A stretch of 64,000 nt of DNA from Solimonas marina (GCF_012241385.1 NZ_JAAVXB010000007.1:177509-241508); one strand, 5' to 3'. Positions 8,255 to 20,861 are shown, counted from the stretch's first letter. The notes: generated by a model from the letters alone, not told the origin. Program-made: numbers and translations.

Positions 8255-8449
8255 ATTCACACTGTCGGCCCGCACTAGGCCGAATTTCCTAGTCCCTGGC
8301 CGCAACGCAGCGCGGTGGCCGCTTGCCGCCGCGCAGAGCACGCAGACCACCCGTCAGCGTCACATCGCTGACATCGATCTCCCCTAGCGTCCCGCCCGCT
8401 CGCGCTGCACTGCGGCGAGCGTTCATATCGGGTTGCAGGGGACCAGACC

Positions 8450-11203
8450 GTGGCACTATCGACCGTCGCTGCGCGCTACCGCGCGGCGTCCGCAAACCTG
8501 TGGCGATCGGGCGCCACCGCGACCCTCGTCGTGCTGCTCGCCGCCTGCGGGTCCAGCACCCACAACGACGCAAGCAACCCCGGTGGCGGCACCCCGCCAC
8601 CCACTGGATCCACTCCGAAAGCGCTGACGATCACGATCGACGGTGCCGGCGACGTCAGTTCGATGCCGTCCGGCATCGACTGCGGTCCGCACTGCAGCGC
8701 CAGCTTTGCCGGCGACACGACCGTCACACTGCTGGCGACGCCGGCCGGCGATGCGCAGTTCGCCGGCTGGAGCGGTGATTGCAGCGGCGTCGACGTCTGC
8801 ACTCTGACGATGGACGCCGCACGCAAGGTCCGCGCGCGCTTCGTCGCCGCACCCGCAACCGCGCCGACGGGCGACTGGCTGAAGGGCGATCTGCATGTGC
8901 ACGACGATCACTCGTCCGACGGCAGCTTCCCGCGCCAGGTCTTCGGCCAGGGCTTTCCCGGCAACCTGCCGGTCAGCGACCAGATCGCGCAGGCCGAGCG
9001 CGTCGGTCTCGACTTCCTGATGCTGACCGACCACCGCACCTACGATCAGCATGACGACCCGCTGTGGCGCAGCGAGACGCTGCTGCTGATTCCCGGCGAG
9101 GAAGCCAACGGCAGCCCGCACGCGACCGTGCACGGTGCCGTCGACACCATCGTGCAGGGCGCCAATCCGCCCGACGCGCCCGAGTTCGCGCGCGTCCAGC
9201 AGTCGATCTGGGATGCGCACAGCCAGGACGCGGTCTGGGTCACCGCGCATCCGGACGACGGCGAGACCGACGACGACGGTACGCCGAACGCGCGCGCCAA
9301 CGCGCAAGGCATGGATCTGGTCGAGGCGTGGAACCGCGCCAGCAACCCGGACGCAGAGATCGACTATTGCGAGAACCGCTGGAATGCCGGCTTTCGCTTC
9401 GGCATCAACGGCGGCAGCGACGATCATTTCAAGGAACTGTGGGCGATCGCCGGACCCGGCTCGCCGACCTCCGAGGCCTATGCGGCCAGCGCCAGCGAAC
9501 GCGGCATCCTCGATGCGCTGCACCACGGCCACACGCGCATCACGCCGAGCGCCATCGCGCCGCTGATCACGTTCACCGCCGATGTCGACGGCGACGGCGT
9601 CTTCGAGGCCATGGCCGGCGACGAAGCCGCCGCCACGCCCGGCCGCGCGGCGACGCTGCGCATTCGCGTGCAGCACGCGCTCGGCGATACGGTGCTGCTC
9701 TACCCGTCGCCGGGCCGCAGCGCCGGCACCTTGCAGAGCGTGCTGGCGGACAGTGACGACGTCAGCTTCGACGTCGACATCACCACCCCGGATACCCCGC
9801 AGTGGTATCGCGTCGAAGTGCGGGGCCTCGGCCTCGTCGCCGGCATCGACACCAGCAATCTGACCGACCCGGCGGCGCTGCTGTCGTCGCTGAAGCTGCT
9901 TGACCAACTGCGCGGCCTCGCATCGCCGATCTTCATCGGCCCGACGCTGGCGCAGGCCGCGCCGGACGTCGCCATCCCCGACGACATCGGCCGCGACGAC
10001 GGCGCGCTGTGGGTGGCCGGCGCGCGCGAGCGCTACAGCGGCTTCGCCGACATCGCCAGCGCCGATGCCACGCACATCGTGCTCGAAGCGCACGAACCGG
10101 GCGCCAGCCGCATCGTCTACCGGCGTCTCGAAAGCGACGGCGACTGGCGCGCAGCGCCGCAGGTACTCAGCAGCGAATCGACGACGGCACGCTTTCCGCA
10201 TGTCGCCGCGCGCGGCGCCACCGTCTTCGTGGTCTGGCAGGACGAACCGCACGGACAGATTCCCAGACGCCCGGTGATCCGCCTGCGCCGTTCGCTCGAC
10301 GGCGGCAACAGTTGGCAGGCAATCGAGACCATCCGCGACATCGACGGCCGCAGCGAACACCCGGCAGTGGCCATCGACGCCGACGGCGATCCGGTCGTCG
10401 TCTGGCAGGAGATCACGCCCGACCAGCCGTTCGACGTGATGGTGCAAACCGTCGGTGTCGACGCCGAGCCCACCAATCTGTCGCGCGACGGCAAGACCCT
10501 CGTCGCCGCCTCGGCGCTCGACGCCCGCCACGCACGCGACCCGGCATCGGTCTGGCCGGCGATCGCCAGCAGCGCTGACGGCCGCATCGCCGTCGCCTGG
10601 CAGGACAACCGCGACGACCCCGATCCGCTGTGGACCGGCAGCACCGGCAACGGCGACGGCACCAACCCCGACGACTGGCAGATCGCGGTCCGCACGCGCG
10701 GCGCCGGCAGCAGCGCCTGGAGCGCATTGCAGACGCTCGGCAGCAACGACCGCGCCGACCGCCATCCGGCGCTGCGCTACGGCGACGACGGCCGTATGGT
10801 CGCCGCCTGGGACAGCAAAACGCTCGACTCGTCGGGCGTCAATCTGTCGATCCAGGCCGCGGTCGCCAGCACCGACGACAGCGGCAGCGCCACGTTCACC
10901 GCGCCGCAGACGCTGGCCGCAGACGCCGATGCGATGGGCCAGTATCCGCATCTCGGCCGCGATGCCGACGGCGCGGTGCGCGCGGTGTGGTACGACGCGC
11001 GCGCGGCCGATTGGCGTTGGCGGGTGATGACGACGAAGCTGGCAGGCGCCGGCTGGGACGCCGGCACGCTGTTGCTCGCGCCCGGCGTCAACACCTGGCC
11101 GGCGACTGACGGCGGCCACATCGTCTTTTCCAGCACGCGCCGCGCGCAGCGCCTGCAGCGCGACCGCACGCAGCAGATCTTCGTCGTCGGAGCGCCGTCA
11201 TGA
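8450..11203 (+). CDS. secreted lipoprotein PHP-domain metallohydrolase (CehA/McbA type)
   Basis: This 917-residue protein starts at GTG 8450, behind an AGGGGA ribosome site. A signal segment ends in a Leu-Ala-Ala-Cys lipobox (Cys about 33), followed by a Gly/Pro/Thr linker. Residues about 57-131 form a divergent InlB-B-repeat-like beta module (GDTTVTLLATPAGDAQFAGWSG). Residues about 145-430 carry the PHP metal site: GDLHVHDDHSSDG, LMLTDHRTYD and TAHPDDGE. The C-terminal part has sialidase/BNR-like blades such as IAVAWQDNRDD and VRAVWYDAR. PHP hydrolases cleave phosphoesters or related bonds. It overlaps the next gene by 4 nt (ATGA), so it belongs to one operon with the GH31 and phosphoesterase genes. 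Its substrate is unknown. Confidence 0.8.
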   Translation: MALSTVAARYRAASANLWRSGATATLVVLLAACGSSTHNDASNPGGGTPPPTGSTPKALTITIDGAGDVSSMPSGIDCGPHCSASFAGDTTVTLLATPAGDAQFAGWSGDCSGVDVCTLTMDAARKVRARFVAAPATAPTGDWLKGDLHVHDDHSSDGSFPRQVFGQGFPGNLPVSDQIAQAERVGLDFLMLTDHRTYDQHDDPLWRSETLLLIPGEEANGSPHATVHGAVDTIVQGANPPDAPEFARVQQSIWDAHSQDAVWVTAHPDDGETDDDGTPNARANAQGMDLVEAWNRASNPDAEIDYCENRWNAGFRFGINGGSDDHFKELWAIAGPGSPTSEAYAASASERGILDALHHGHTRITPSAIAPLITFTADVDGDGVFEAMAGDEAAATPGRAATLRIRVQHALGDTVLLYPSPGRSAGTLQSVLADSDDVSFDVDITTPDTPQWYRVEVRGLGLVAGIDTSNLTDPAALLSSLKLLDQLRGLASPIFIGPTLAQAAPDVAIPDDIGRDDGALWVAGARERYSGFADIASADATHIVLEAHEPGASRIVYRRLESDGDWRAAPQVLSSESTTARFPHVAARGATVFVVWQDEPHGQIPRRPVIRLRRSLDGGNSWQAIETIRDIDGRSEHPAVAIDADGDPVVVWQEITPDQPFDVMVQTVGVDAEPTNLSRDGKTLVAASALDARHARDPASVWPAIASSADGRIAVAWQDNRDDPDPLWTGSTGNGDGTNPDDWQIAVRTRGAGSSAWSALQTLGSNDRADRHPALRYGDDGRMVAAWDSKTLDSSGVNLSIQAAVASTDDSGSATFTAPQTLAADADAMGQYPHLGRDADGAVRAVWYDARAADWRWRVMTTKLAGAGWDAGTLLLAPGVNTWPATDGGHIVFSSTRRAQRLQRDRTQQIFVVGAPS

Positions 11204-13401
11204 CGACGCCGCGCCGGTTACCGGTCGCGCTGCTTGGCTTGCTGCTGGTCGCCTGCGGCGGCGGATCGTCACCGGCAACCGACGGCGGCGGCACGACCAC
11301 CGGCGGCGACGGCACTGGCGGCAGCACACTCGAGCTGTCGCAAGATGCCGAACGCTTCGTGATCGGCGATGGCACGACGCAGGTCGAACTGACGCGCGAC
11401 GGCTGGCATCTGCGCTGGACCGATGCCGACGGCGCGACGCGGGTCGAGGACGCGGCCGACGACGGCACGGTGACGCAGACCAACCCCGACTACGCGCGCT
11501 TCAACGATCGCCAGGACGGCATCGACAAGGCCTACCCCGGCCTGCCCGAGGTCAGCTACAAACCGCTCGCCTACCGCGACAACGCGCAGTGGCATTACGC
11601 GACCGGCGCCAGCGCCGTCAGCGTCGACGGCGATACCGCGACCGTGCAGGTCACGACCGACGACGGCCTCGGCGCAACACTGACGCTGCGCTTCGCTGGC
11701 GACGGCACGCTGAGCCTGCACTACGCGCCGGCAGCGGCCGGCGTCGATGCAGTGTCGACGGCCTGGAACAGCCCGGACAGCGAGCGCTACTTCGGCGGCG
11801 GCGAGCGCTTCTCCGGCGTGCAACTGCGCGGCTCCGCCTTGCCGCTGTGGATCAGCCACGGCCCCGGCGCCAACCGCGAAGGCTCGACCAATGAGATCGC
11901 CGCGTCGTTCTTCTGGTGCCCCTGCGGTTGGGGCCTGGCCGCCGACTCCGACGCGCGCGGCGAGATCGTCTTCGCACGACGCAACGAACGCGCCGACGCC
12001 GGCCGCATCACGATCGAGAACGACACGCTTGATCTCGTCTACTACCGCGGCACGCCGCGCCAGATCGTCGCCGCACAAACCGCGCGCGTCGGTCGTCCGC
12101 AGTGGACCCCGCCGGAGTGGATGTGGCAGCCGATGGTCTGGCAGGACAGCGATACCAGCACCGAATCGGTGATGGCGCTGGTCGACGGCATGCAGGATCG
12201 CGACATTCCGCTCGGCGCGGTCTGGCTCGACAACCCCTGGGACGCCGGCAAGGCCAGCTTCGACTTCGATGCCAGCCGCTTCGACGATGCGGACGCACTG
12301 ATCCGGGAAGTACACGACAAGGGCGTGCGCTTCATGGTCTGGCTCTCGCCGTTCGTCAGCGGCGACGCGCAGACCCGCACCGAGACCAACGGCTGGACCG
12401 TGACCGGCACACGCGCCGACGGCAACGACGCCACCTATTACCCGACGCGCGGCATCGACACGCATCTCGATTTCACGAACCCCGCCGCCTACGCGTGGTG
12501 GCGCGACGGTCTCGAAGGCCTGATCGCGCGCGGCGTCGACGGCGTCAAGGTCGACCGCGGCGAGGAAGACCTGTCCGACGATTCGGTCTGGCACAACGGC
12601 CTGCCCAACCGGCTCAATCACAACGCCTACATCGACCACTATCACGAGGCGATCTTCGACGCGTTCGAGGCCGAGCGTCCGGACGGCGACTTCGCGATCT
12701 TCGCGCGCGGCGGCTGGAACGGCTCGGCGCGCTGGGCCGGCCACTGGGCCGCCGACAACACCAGCGTGCTCGGCGAGCTGGGCCTGACGCAGGCGCTGCG
12801 CTCGCTGCTGTCGCTGTCGATGAGCGGCTTCGCGTTCAACGGCTCGGACATCGGCGGCTACGCTGGCGCCCGTCAGGACCTCGGCGAATCGGGCTGCGGC
12901 ATTCCGCTGCTGCCGCCGGGCTACGCGACCTACGTGCGCTGGACGCAGCTCGGCGCGCTGTCGCCGATCATGCAGACGCCGGTACCGCCGTGGTGGGTCA
13001 GCGATCGCGCAGTGACGATCTACCGCCGCTATGCAACGCTGCACGAGCGACTGGTGCCGTACATCGCCGCCGCCGCGCGGCAGACGATAGACGACGGCCT
13101 GCCGATCGTGCGGCCGCTACCGTTTGCCTATCCGGACGACGCCCAGGCGGTCGCCGCCGACGACGAATACCTGTTCGGCCCCGATCTGCTGGTGGCGCCG
13201 GTGACCAGCGTGCTGTCCGGCCTCGCCGTCACCGCACGCACGGTTTATCTACCGGCCGGCCGCTGGCGACAGTTCTGGACCGGCACCGTCATCGACGGCC
13301 CGGCCACGCGCGTCGAGCTCGTGCCGCTCGAACAGATCCCGCTTTATGTCCGCGACGGCGCCATCTTGCCGTCCGGCGTCAGCCCCGAGGAATTGCCATG
13401 A
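11200..13401 (+). CDS. GH31 family glycosidase, lipoprotein
   Basis: This 733-residue protein has a signal ending LLLVAC (lipid Cys about 19) and a Gly/Thr-rich linker. The rest is a full glycoside hydrolase family 31 enzyme: an N-terminal beta-sandwich with YFGGGERFSGVQLRG, then the catalytic barrel with GAVWLDNPWD. The nucleophile lies in DGVKVDRGEED (Asp about 452) and the acid/base in RWAGHWAADNTS (Asp about 519). The C-terminal beta domain includes PDLLVAPVTS. GH31 members are alpha-glucosidases, alpha-xylosidases and related enzymes. The lipobox suggests envelope or surface display. Its start codon overlaps the stop of the PHP gene, and its own stop overlaps the next start (ATGA), indicating translational coupling. 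The exact sugar specificity is not readable. Confidence 0.88.
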   Translation: MTTPRRLPVALLGLLLVACGGGSSPATDGGGTTTGGDGTGGSTLELSQDAERFVIGDGTTQVELTRDGWHLRWTDADGATRVEDAADDGTVTQTNPDYARFNDRQDGIDKAYPGLPEVSYKPLAYRDNAQWHYATGASAVSVDGDTATVQVTTDDGLGATLTLRFAGDGTLSLHYAPAAAGVDAVSTAWNSPDSERYFGGGERFSGVQLRGSALPLWISHGPGANREGSTNEIAASFFWCPCGWGLAADSDARGEIVFARRNERADAGRITIENDTLDLVYYRGTPRQIVAAQTARVGRPQWTPPEWMWQPMVWQDSDTSTESVMALVDGMQDRDIPLGAVWLDNPWDAGKASFDFDASRFDDADALIREVHDKGVRFMVWLSPFVSGDAQTRTETNGWTVTGTRADGNDATYYPTRGIDTHLDFTNPAAYAWWRDGLEGLIARGVDGVKVDRGEEDLSDDSVWHNGLPNRLNHNAYIDHYHEAIFDAFEAERPDGDFAIFARGGWNGSARWAGHWAADNTSVLGELGLTQALRSLLSLSMSGFAFNGSDIGGYAGARQDLGESGCGIPLLPPGYATYVRWTQLGALSPIMQTPVPPWWVSDRAVTIYRRYATLHERLVPYIAAAARQTIDDGLPIVRPLPFAYPDDAQAVAADDEYLFGPDLLVAPVTSVLSGLAVTARTVYLPAGRWRQFWTGTVIDGPATRVELVPLEQIPLYVRDGAILPSGVSPEELP

Positions 13402-14852
13402 TCACCCGCCGCCGCCTGTTGCAGGCGACCCCCGGCCTGTTGCTGCCACCCGCCCTCACCGTGCTCACGAGCTGCGGCGGCTCGTCGCCGTCCGACAGTG
13501 GCGGCACGCCGGGCACCGGCGACTGCGCCGCGGCGACGCCGACCGCCACCGCCGCCAGCCCGCGCGGCCTGCACGTGAGCTGGACCGACGATCCGTTCAC
13601 GACGCGCACGGTGACGTGGTTCACCGACGGCAGCGACGATCCGGGCACTGTCATCGAATACGGGCCGGTCGAAGACGGCATGAGCGACTGCGAGATCGCC
13701 CAGACCGCGATGCCCAACCGTGTCGAGGGCAGCACCAAGGCCGTCTACGACGTCGACGCACTGACACACAGCGCCACGATCAGCGGCCTCGACGAGGGCA
13801 AGGCCGTGCGCTATCGCGTCGGCTCCGACGCCGGCTGGTCGGACGTGCGCGTGTTGCAGCCGCAGCCGCGCGACACCTTCCGCTTCGCGCATTTCGGCGA
13901 CCACGCCACCAGCGACGCCAGCCGCGCGGTGCTCGCCGGCGTGCAGGCGCGCGCACCGGACTTTGTCGTCATCGCCGGCGACCTGTCCTATGCCAACGGC
14001 GAACAGCCGGTCTGGGACACTTACTTCGACATGCTCGACCCGGTCGCCTCGCGCCTGCCGGTGATGACCTGCCCCGGCAATCACGAAAACAAGGACGGCG
14101 ACGGCGACGGTTATCGCTCACGCGTCAGCCAGCCCGGCCAGGGCACGTACTACAGCTTCGACCACGGCCGCGTGCATTTCTGCTTCAGCACCGGCGGTTC
14201 GCTGCTGACCGGCGTCGCCGGCGCGCCCGACCTGCTCGCCGAGCTGGCCTGGCTCGAAACCGATCTGGCCGCCGCCGCGCTGCGCCGTGCCAATGGCGAG
14301 ATCGACTTCATCGTCTTCGTCCAGCACTACACGATCTGGACCGACAGCGACGGCCGCGATCCCGCGAACTTCACCCTGGTGCTGCTCGAGGAACACCTGC
14401 TCGTCAACTACGGCGTCGACCTGCTCGCCGTCGGCCACGACCACATCTACGAACGCTCGCAGCCGATGGCCTACGGACAGCCACTGGCCGGCGGTTACGT
14501 GCAGATCACCCAGGGCGGCGGCGGCCAGTCGCTTTACAGCCTGACCGAAGAACTCGGCACCTGGGCCGCGTTCGCCACGCTACGCCACGGTTTCACCGAA
14601 TACGCAGTCGACGCCACGGCGATCCGCGGCACGACCTACTCGGTGGAGAACGACGCCGGTGAACTGCTGCCAGACGGCGAGCTGCAGATCATCGACCAGT
14701 TCGAGATTCCCGCGCGCAGCGCGACGGACAAGGCGACGTATGCGCAACGCCCGAAAGCCATCGCGCTGAACGGCTTCGACTACGACGCGATGATTCTGCA
14801 CACTATCGAACGCAACCGCCTGCACGATCTGCAGGAAGCCGGCGAGCACTGA
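13398..14852 (+). CDS. Tat-type lipoprotein metallophosphoesterase (purple acid phosphatase-like)
   Basis: This protein of about 484 residues begins MITRRRLLQATPGLLLPPAL, a twin-arginine-like signal, and ends the signal with Thr-Ser-Cys, a lipobox. Residues about 50-150 form an FN3-like purple-acid-phosphatase N-domain (PRGLHVSWTDDP, TRTVTWFTD). The metallophosphoesterase core follows: FRFAHFGDHATSD, VIAGDLSYANG, MTCPGNHENKDGDGDG, FVQHYT and LLAVGHDHIYERS. The ATG at 13398 overlaps the GH31 stop codon; much longer upstream frames are read-through of the other frame. It is the last gene of the operon and is followed by a strong terminator. The likely reaction is phosphate-ester hydrolysis outside the cytoplasm; the substrate is unknown. 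Confidence 0.88.
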   Translation: MITRRRLLQATPGLLLPPALTVLTSCGGSSPSDSGGTPGTGDCAAATPTATAASPRGLHVSWTDDPFTTRTVTWFTDGSDDPGTVIEYGPVEDGMSDCEIAQTAMPNRVEGSTKAVYDVDALTHSATISGLDEGKAVRYRVGSDAGWSDVRVLQPQPRDTFRFAHFGDHATSDASRAVLAGVQARAPDFVVIAGDLSYANGEQPVWDTYFDMLDPVASRLPVMTCPGNHENKDGDGDGYRSRVSQPGQGTYYSFDHGRVHFCFSTGGSLLTGVAGAPDLLAELAWLETDLAAAALRRANGEIDFIVFVQHYTIWTDSDGRDPANFTLVLLEEHLLVNYGVDLLAVGHDHIYERSQPMAYGQPLAGGYVQITQGGGGQSLYSLTEELGTWAAFATLRHGFTEYAVDATAIRGTTYSVENDAGELLPDGELQIIDQFEIPARSATDKATYAQRPKAIALNGFDYDAMILHTIERNRLHDLQEAGEH

Positions 14853-14870
14853 GCCGGGACAACACCCACG

Positions 14871-14899
14871 AAAAAGGCCGGGCAATGCCCGGCCTTTTT
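14871..14899. terminator. bidirectional rho-independent terminator
   Basis: A perfect 8-bp stem, GGCCGGGC / GCCCGGCC with loop AAT, is flanked by AAAAA and TTTTT. It lies between the convergent phosphoesterase gene and fadA and can end transcription in both directions. Confidence 0.95.
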
Positions 14900-14917
14900 C
14901 ACAACATCACGACGAAC

Positions 14918-18283
<3,366 letters not shown>

Positions 18284-18864
18284 TACGACACCTCACTTAC
18301 AGATGGGAAAGCGGAACGCGCGGCGCCGCTACTGCTCGGTGCGCGCAGCGAAATTTTTGAGGCGGCCATCATAGCCGCCGGTCCGGCAACGCGAAACCTA
18401 GCGCCCAGCCGAGTCCGACTGTCGCGGCGGCCACTTCACAGACAGCCGTACTTGTGCGCCCAACACCCTGCAAACGGCACGGCCGGCAGCGCCGCTCCCT
18501 GCAGTTTTCGCGCACCGAAGACGCGCATGTGTTTATTTTTTGACAATGTTTTAGGGCAACCCTACACTCGTTCACAGCTTTTTGGGGAAAAGTCAAGGGG
18601 ACTCAATGGCGCCGCTCGGCGTCAAGTCACTTACATGATCGAATCGCGTTGCGCCGGTCTTCCATGTAACAAGCGGACGGTGGCGGCCACGATGGCCCGC
18701 CCGGGCCCCCTGTCCCGCTCCGAATTCCGAACCGGCCTGTCGCCTTCCGAGCGGCGCCCGTCGCGAATCGTGTGCCCACTGCCCGGCACGCGCAGCCTTC
18801 CTCCGATGGTGCACCCGCATTCCTGGCCGCCTCGGCCACAACCTGTATGGAGCTTGTGACGCAT
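18284..18864. other. divergent intergenic region between fadB and the histone-like gene
   Basis: This 581-bp stretch carries the fadB 5' region on the minus strand and, on the plus strand, a strong sigma-70-type promoter at 18540-18568 followed by a leader of about 290 nt. I see no convincing gene in it. A 75-codon frame ends at 18859, just before the next start, but it has no family resemblance. Confidence 0.6.
18540..18568 (+). promoter_or_regulatory. sigma-70-type promoter for the histone H1-like gene
   Basis: TTGACA (18540-18545) is separated by exactly 17 nt from TACACT (18563-18568). This is an almost ideal housekeeping promoter. Transcription should begin near 18575, leaving a leader of about 290 nt before the start at 18865. 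Confidence 0.75.
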
Positions 18865-19650
18865 ATGAAGAAGTCCGCGAAGAAGGGCCCGGCCAAGGCC
18901 GTCAAAGCTGCGAAGAAGGTCGTTGCCAAGAAAGCCGCCAAGGCCAGCAAAGTCGTCGCGAAGAAGGCTCCGGCCAAGAAGGTCGCTCCGAAGAAAGTCG
19001 TGAAAAAGGCCGTGAAGAAGCCAGTCGCCAAGAAGGTCGCACCGAAAAAGCCGATCAAGAAGGCGACAGCCAAGAAAGCCCCAGCCAAGAAGGTGGCGGC
19101 GAAGAAAGTCGTCGCCAAGAAACCGGTCGCGAAGAAGGCTGCAGCCAAGAAGCCGATCGCCAAGAAGACTCCCGTCAAGAAAGCGCCCGTCAAGAATGCG
19201 CCGGTCGCCAAACCGGCGCCGAAGCCGACCGTTACAAGTCGTCTGACCGCCCTGAAGAAGACGGCCAAGCAGGCCGTCAAAACCGTCGTCACCGAGGCCA
19301 AGGCGGTGGTCAAAAAAGGCGAAACCAAGCTTCAGCAGGCTGAAAAGACCGTCAAGAAAGACATTAAGAAGGTCGAGGCGACGGTGAAGAAGGATGTCGC
19401 CAAGGCTGAAAAGGCGATCAAGAAGGAAGTGAAGGCGGTTGAAAAGACCGCCAAGAAAGTGGTCGCCGCCGCCGAAAAGAAGGTCGAGGAAGTCAGTGCC
19501 CCCGTGGTGACGACGGCGGAGAAGATCACGCCGTCGCCGCTGTCGCGCGCGTTCCTCGCCACGTCAGCCGGCAAGAAGGAAGCCGCCGAGCACCCGGAGA
19601 TCGTCGCCGCACTGCAGGAAGGCAATCCCCCGCCGGGCTCGTCGTCCTGA
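18865..19650 (+). CDS. histone H1-like, Lys/Ala/Pro/Val-rich nucleoid protein (AlgP-like)
   Basis: This protein of about 261 residues is built almost entirely of short repeats such as KKVAPKK, AKKAPAKK and VKKAPVK up to about residue 120. A less regular Lys/Glu/Val-rich helical region follows (KTVKKDIKKVEATVKKDVAK), then a mixed tail ending NPPPGSSS. This is the composition of bacterial histone H1 C-terminal-domain mimics such as AlgP/AlgR3, which bind DNA non-specifically and can influence transcription. The start at 18865 follows a GGAG; ATG 18847 is an alternative. The repeats are imperfect at DNA level, so copy-number variation between strains is likely. It has a strong promoter and its own terminator, so it is probably monocistronic. 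Confidence 0.85.
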   Translation: MKKSAKKGPAKAVKAAKKVVAKKAAKASKVVAKKAPAKKVAPKKVVKKAVKKPVAKKVAPKKPIKKATAKKAPAKKVAAKKVVAKKPVAKKAAAKKPIAKKTPVKKAPVKNAPVAKPAPKPTVTSRLTALKKTAKQAVKTVVTEAKAVVKKGETKLQQAEKTVKKDIKKVEATVKKDVAKAEKAIKKEVKAVEKTAKKVVAAAEKKVEEVSAPVVTTAEKITPSPLSRAFLATSAGKKEAAEHPEIVAALQEGNPPPGSSS

Positions 19651-19673
19651 TTGCCAACGGCACGCAAGACCAG

Positions 19674-19697
19674 GGCCCGCCATCGTGCGGGCCTTTG
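19674..19697 (+). terminator. rho-independent terminator
   Basis: The stem GGCCCGC / GCGGGCC (19674-19680 with 19687-19693) around loop CATCGT is followed by a short TTTG. It follows the histone-like gene by 23 nt. Confidence 0.7.
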
Positions 19698-19753
19698 TCG
19701 TTTGGGGCGCCGCAGGCGACAATGCGCGGATATCCGTCCATCCGCATGAACCC

Positions 19754-20683
19754 ATGAGCCTGACGCTCGAGCAAAGCACGGCGTTGTGCAGCCTGTTGTC
19801 CGATATCAGCCGCCAGCGTCTGCTGCTGCTGCTCGAACGTCACGAGCTGTCGGTCGCCGAGCTGACCGACATCACCGACCTCGCGCAAAGCCGCGTCTCC
19901 ACGCATCTGGCACGCCTCAAGCGCGCCGGTTTGGTTCAGGACAAGCGCGCCGGCAACGCCGCGTTCTATTCGGCGACCGAGCACGACGGCGAGGCTGCGG
20001 CATTCTGGAAGCTGCTGCGCGGCACCGTCGACGACACCCAGGCCCGCGTCGACCGCGAGCGCGCCGAGCAACTGATCGCAAGACGCAAGCACGGCCAGAC
20101 CTGGGCGGAATCGGTTGCCGGCCGCATGGAGCTGTACTACTCGCCGGGCCGCACCTGGGAAGCGACGGCGCGGGCGCTGTTCGGCCTGCTGTCGCTCGGC
20201 GAAGTCGTCGATCTGGCCAGCGGTGACGGCGTGCTCGCCGAACTGGTCGCCGAACGTGCGCAGCGCGTAACCTGCGTCGACGCCAGCAGCACCGTCATCA
20301 GCGCCGCGCGCAAGCGCCTGCAACGCCTCAGCAACGTCGAATTCGTCGAAGCCGACATGCACGCCGTCCCGCTGCCGGACGCCGCCTACGACCACGTATT
20401 CCTGATGCACGCGCTGGTCTACACGAAAGAACCGAAAGCGGCGCTGCAGGAAACGGCGCGACTGCTGCGCCCCGGCGGCAAACTGATCGTCGCCGCGCTC
20501 GCCGAACACACGCACGAAGAAGCGATGCGTGCCTACGACCACGTCAACCTCGGCATCAGCCCCGAGCGGCTGCGCAAGCTGCTGAGTGCCTGCGGCTATC
20601 GTGTCGAAAGCTGCCGCGTCAGCTCCCATGAGCCGCGGCCGCCCTACTTCGGCGTCATCACCGCGATCGCGACCAAGGAATGA
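19754..20683 (+). CDS. ArsR-type winged-helix regulator fused to a SAM methyltransferase
   Basis: This protein of about 309 residues begins MSLTLEQSTALCSLLSDISRQ. Residues 1-90 are an ArsR-like winged helix (LLLERHELSVAELTDITDLAQSRVSTHLARLKRAGLVQDKR). Residues about 120-300 are a class I methyltransferase: motif I VVDLASGDGVLAELVAE, motif II VTCVDASS, and LRPGGKLIVAAL. Proteins with this fusion occur near S-adenosylhomocysteine and methionine-cycle genes in several proteobacteria, but no such genes are adjacent here. It may therefore be a stand-alone regulator with an enzymatic or SAM-sensing domain. No Cys metal site typical of ArsR is apparent. The start at 19754 matches the family; the in-frame region upstream overlaps a terminator. 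Confidence 0.85.
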   Translation: MSLTLEQSTALCSLLSDISRQRLLLLLERHELSVAELTDITDLAQSRVSTHLARLKRAGLVQDKRAGNAAFYSATEHDGEAAAFWKLLRGTVDDTQARVDRERAEQLIARRKHGQTWAESVAGRMELYYSPGRTWEATARALFGLLSLGEVVDLASGDGVLAELVAERAQRVTCVDASSTVISAARKRLQRLSNVEFVEADMHAVPLPDAAYDHVFLMHALVYTKEPKAALQETARLLRPGGKLIVAALAEHTHEEAMRAYDHVNLGISPERLRKLLSACGYRVESCRVSSHEPRPPYFGVITAIATKE

Positions 20684-20703
20684 GGGACAGCGAGAAGCTT
20701 TTG

Positions 20704-20833
20704 AACCACAGATTACACAGATGACACAGACTGGAAATGAAGCCAGCGGCAGTCAGTCCGCACCGCGGTCGCATCGCAGCTGAGATCCGCTTTTTAATCT
20801 GCGTAATCTGCGTAATCTGCGAAATCTGTGGTT
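20704..20833. repeat. inverted intergenic repeat (AACCACAGATT type)
   Basis: AACCACAGATT at 20704-20714 is exactly inverted as AATCTGTGGTT at 20823-20833. Inside the right arm, the 9-mer AATCTGCGT-type unit is repeated about three times before the outer arm. This AACCACAGATTACACAG motif is a familiar dispersed extragenic repeat in many proteobacteria. It lies between convergent genes. Confidence 0.75.
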
Positions 20834-20861
20834 AACCGCTTTTTCCGCGTTTAGACGGCAC

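Noticed and set aside
8456..11119. Minus-strand open frame of 887 codons over the PHP lipoprotein gene
   Set aside because: It is antisense to a gene with a lipobox and clear PHP motifs, and shows only Ala/Val/Arg-rich shadow composition.
18634..18859. 75-codon frame in the leader of the histone-like gene
   Set aside because: It has no ribosome site or family resemblance and is Pro/Arg/Ser-rich; its end near the next start could be chance.
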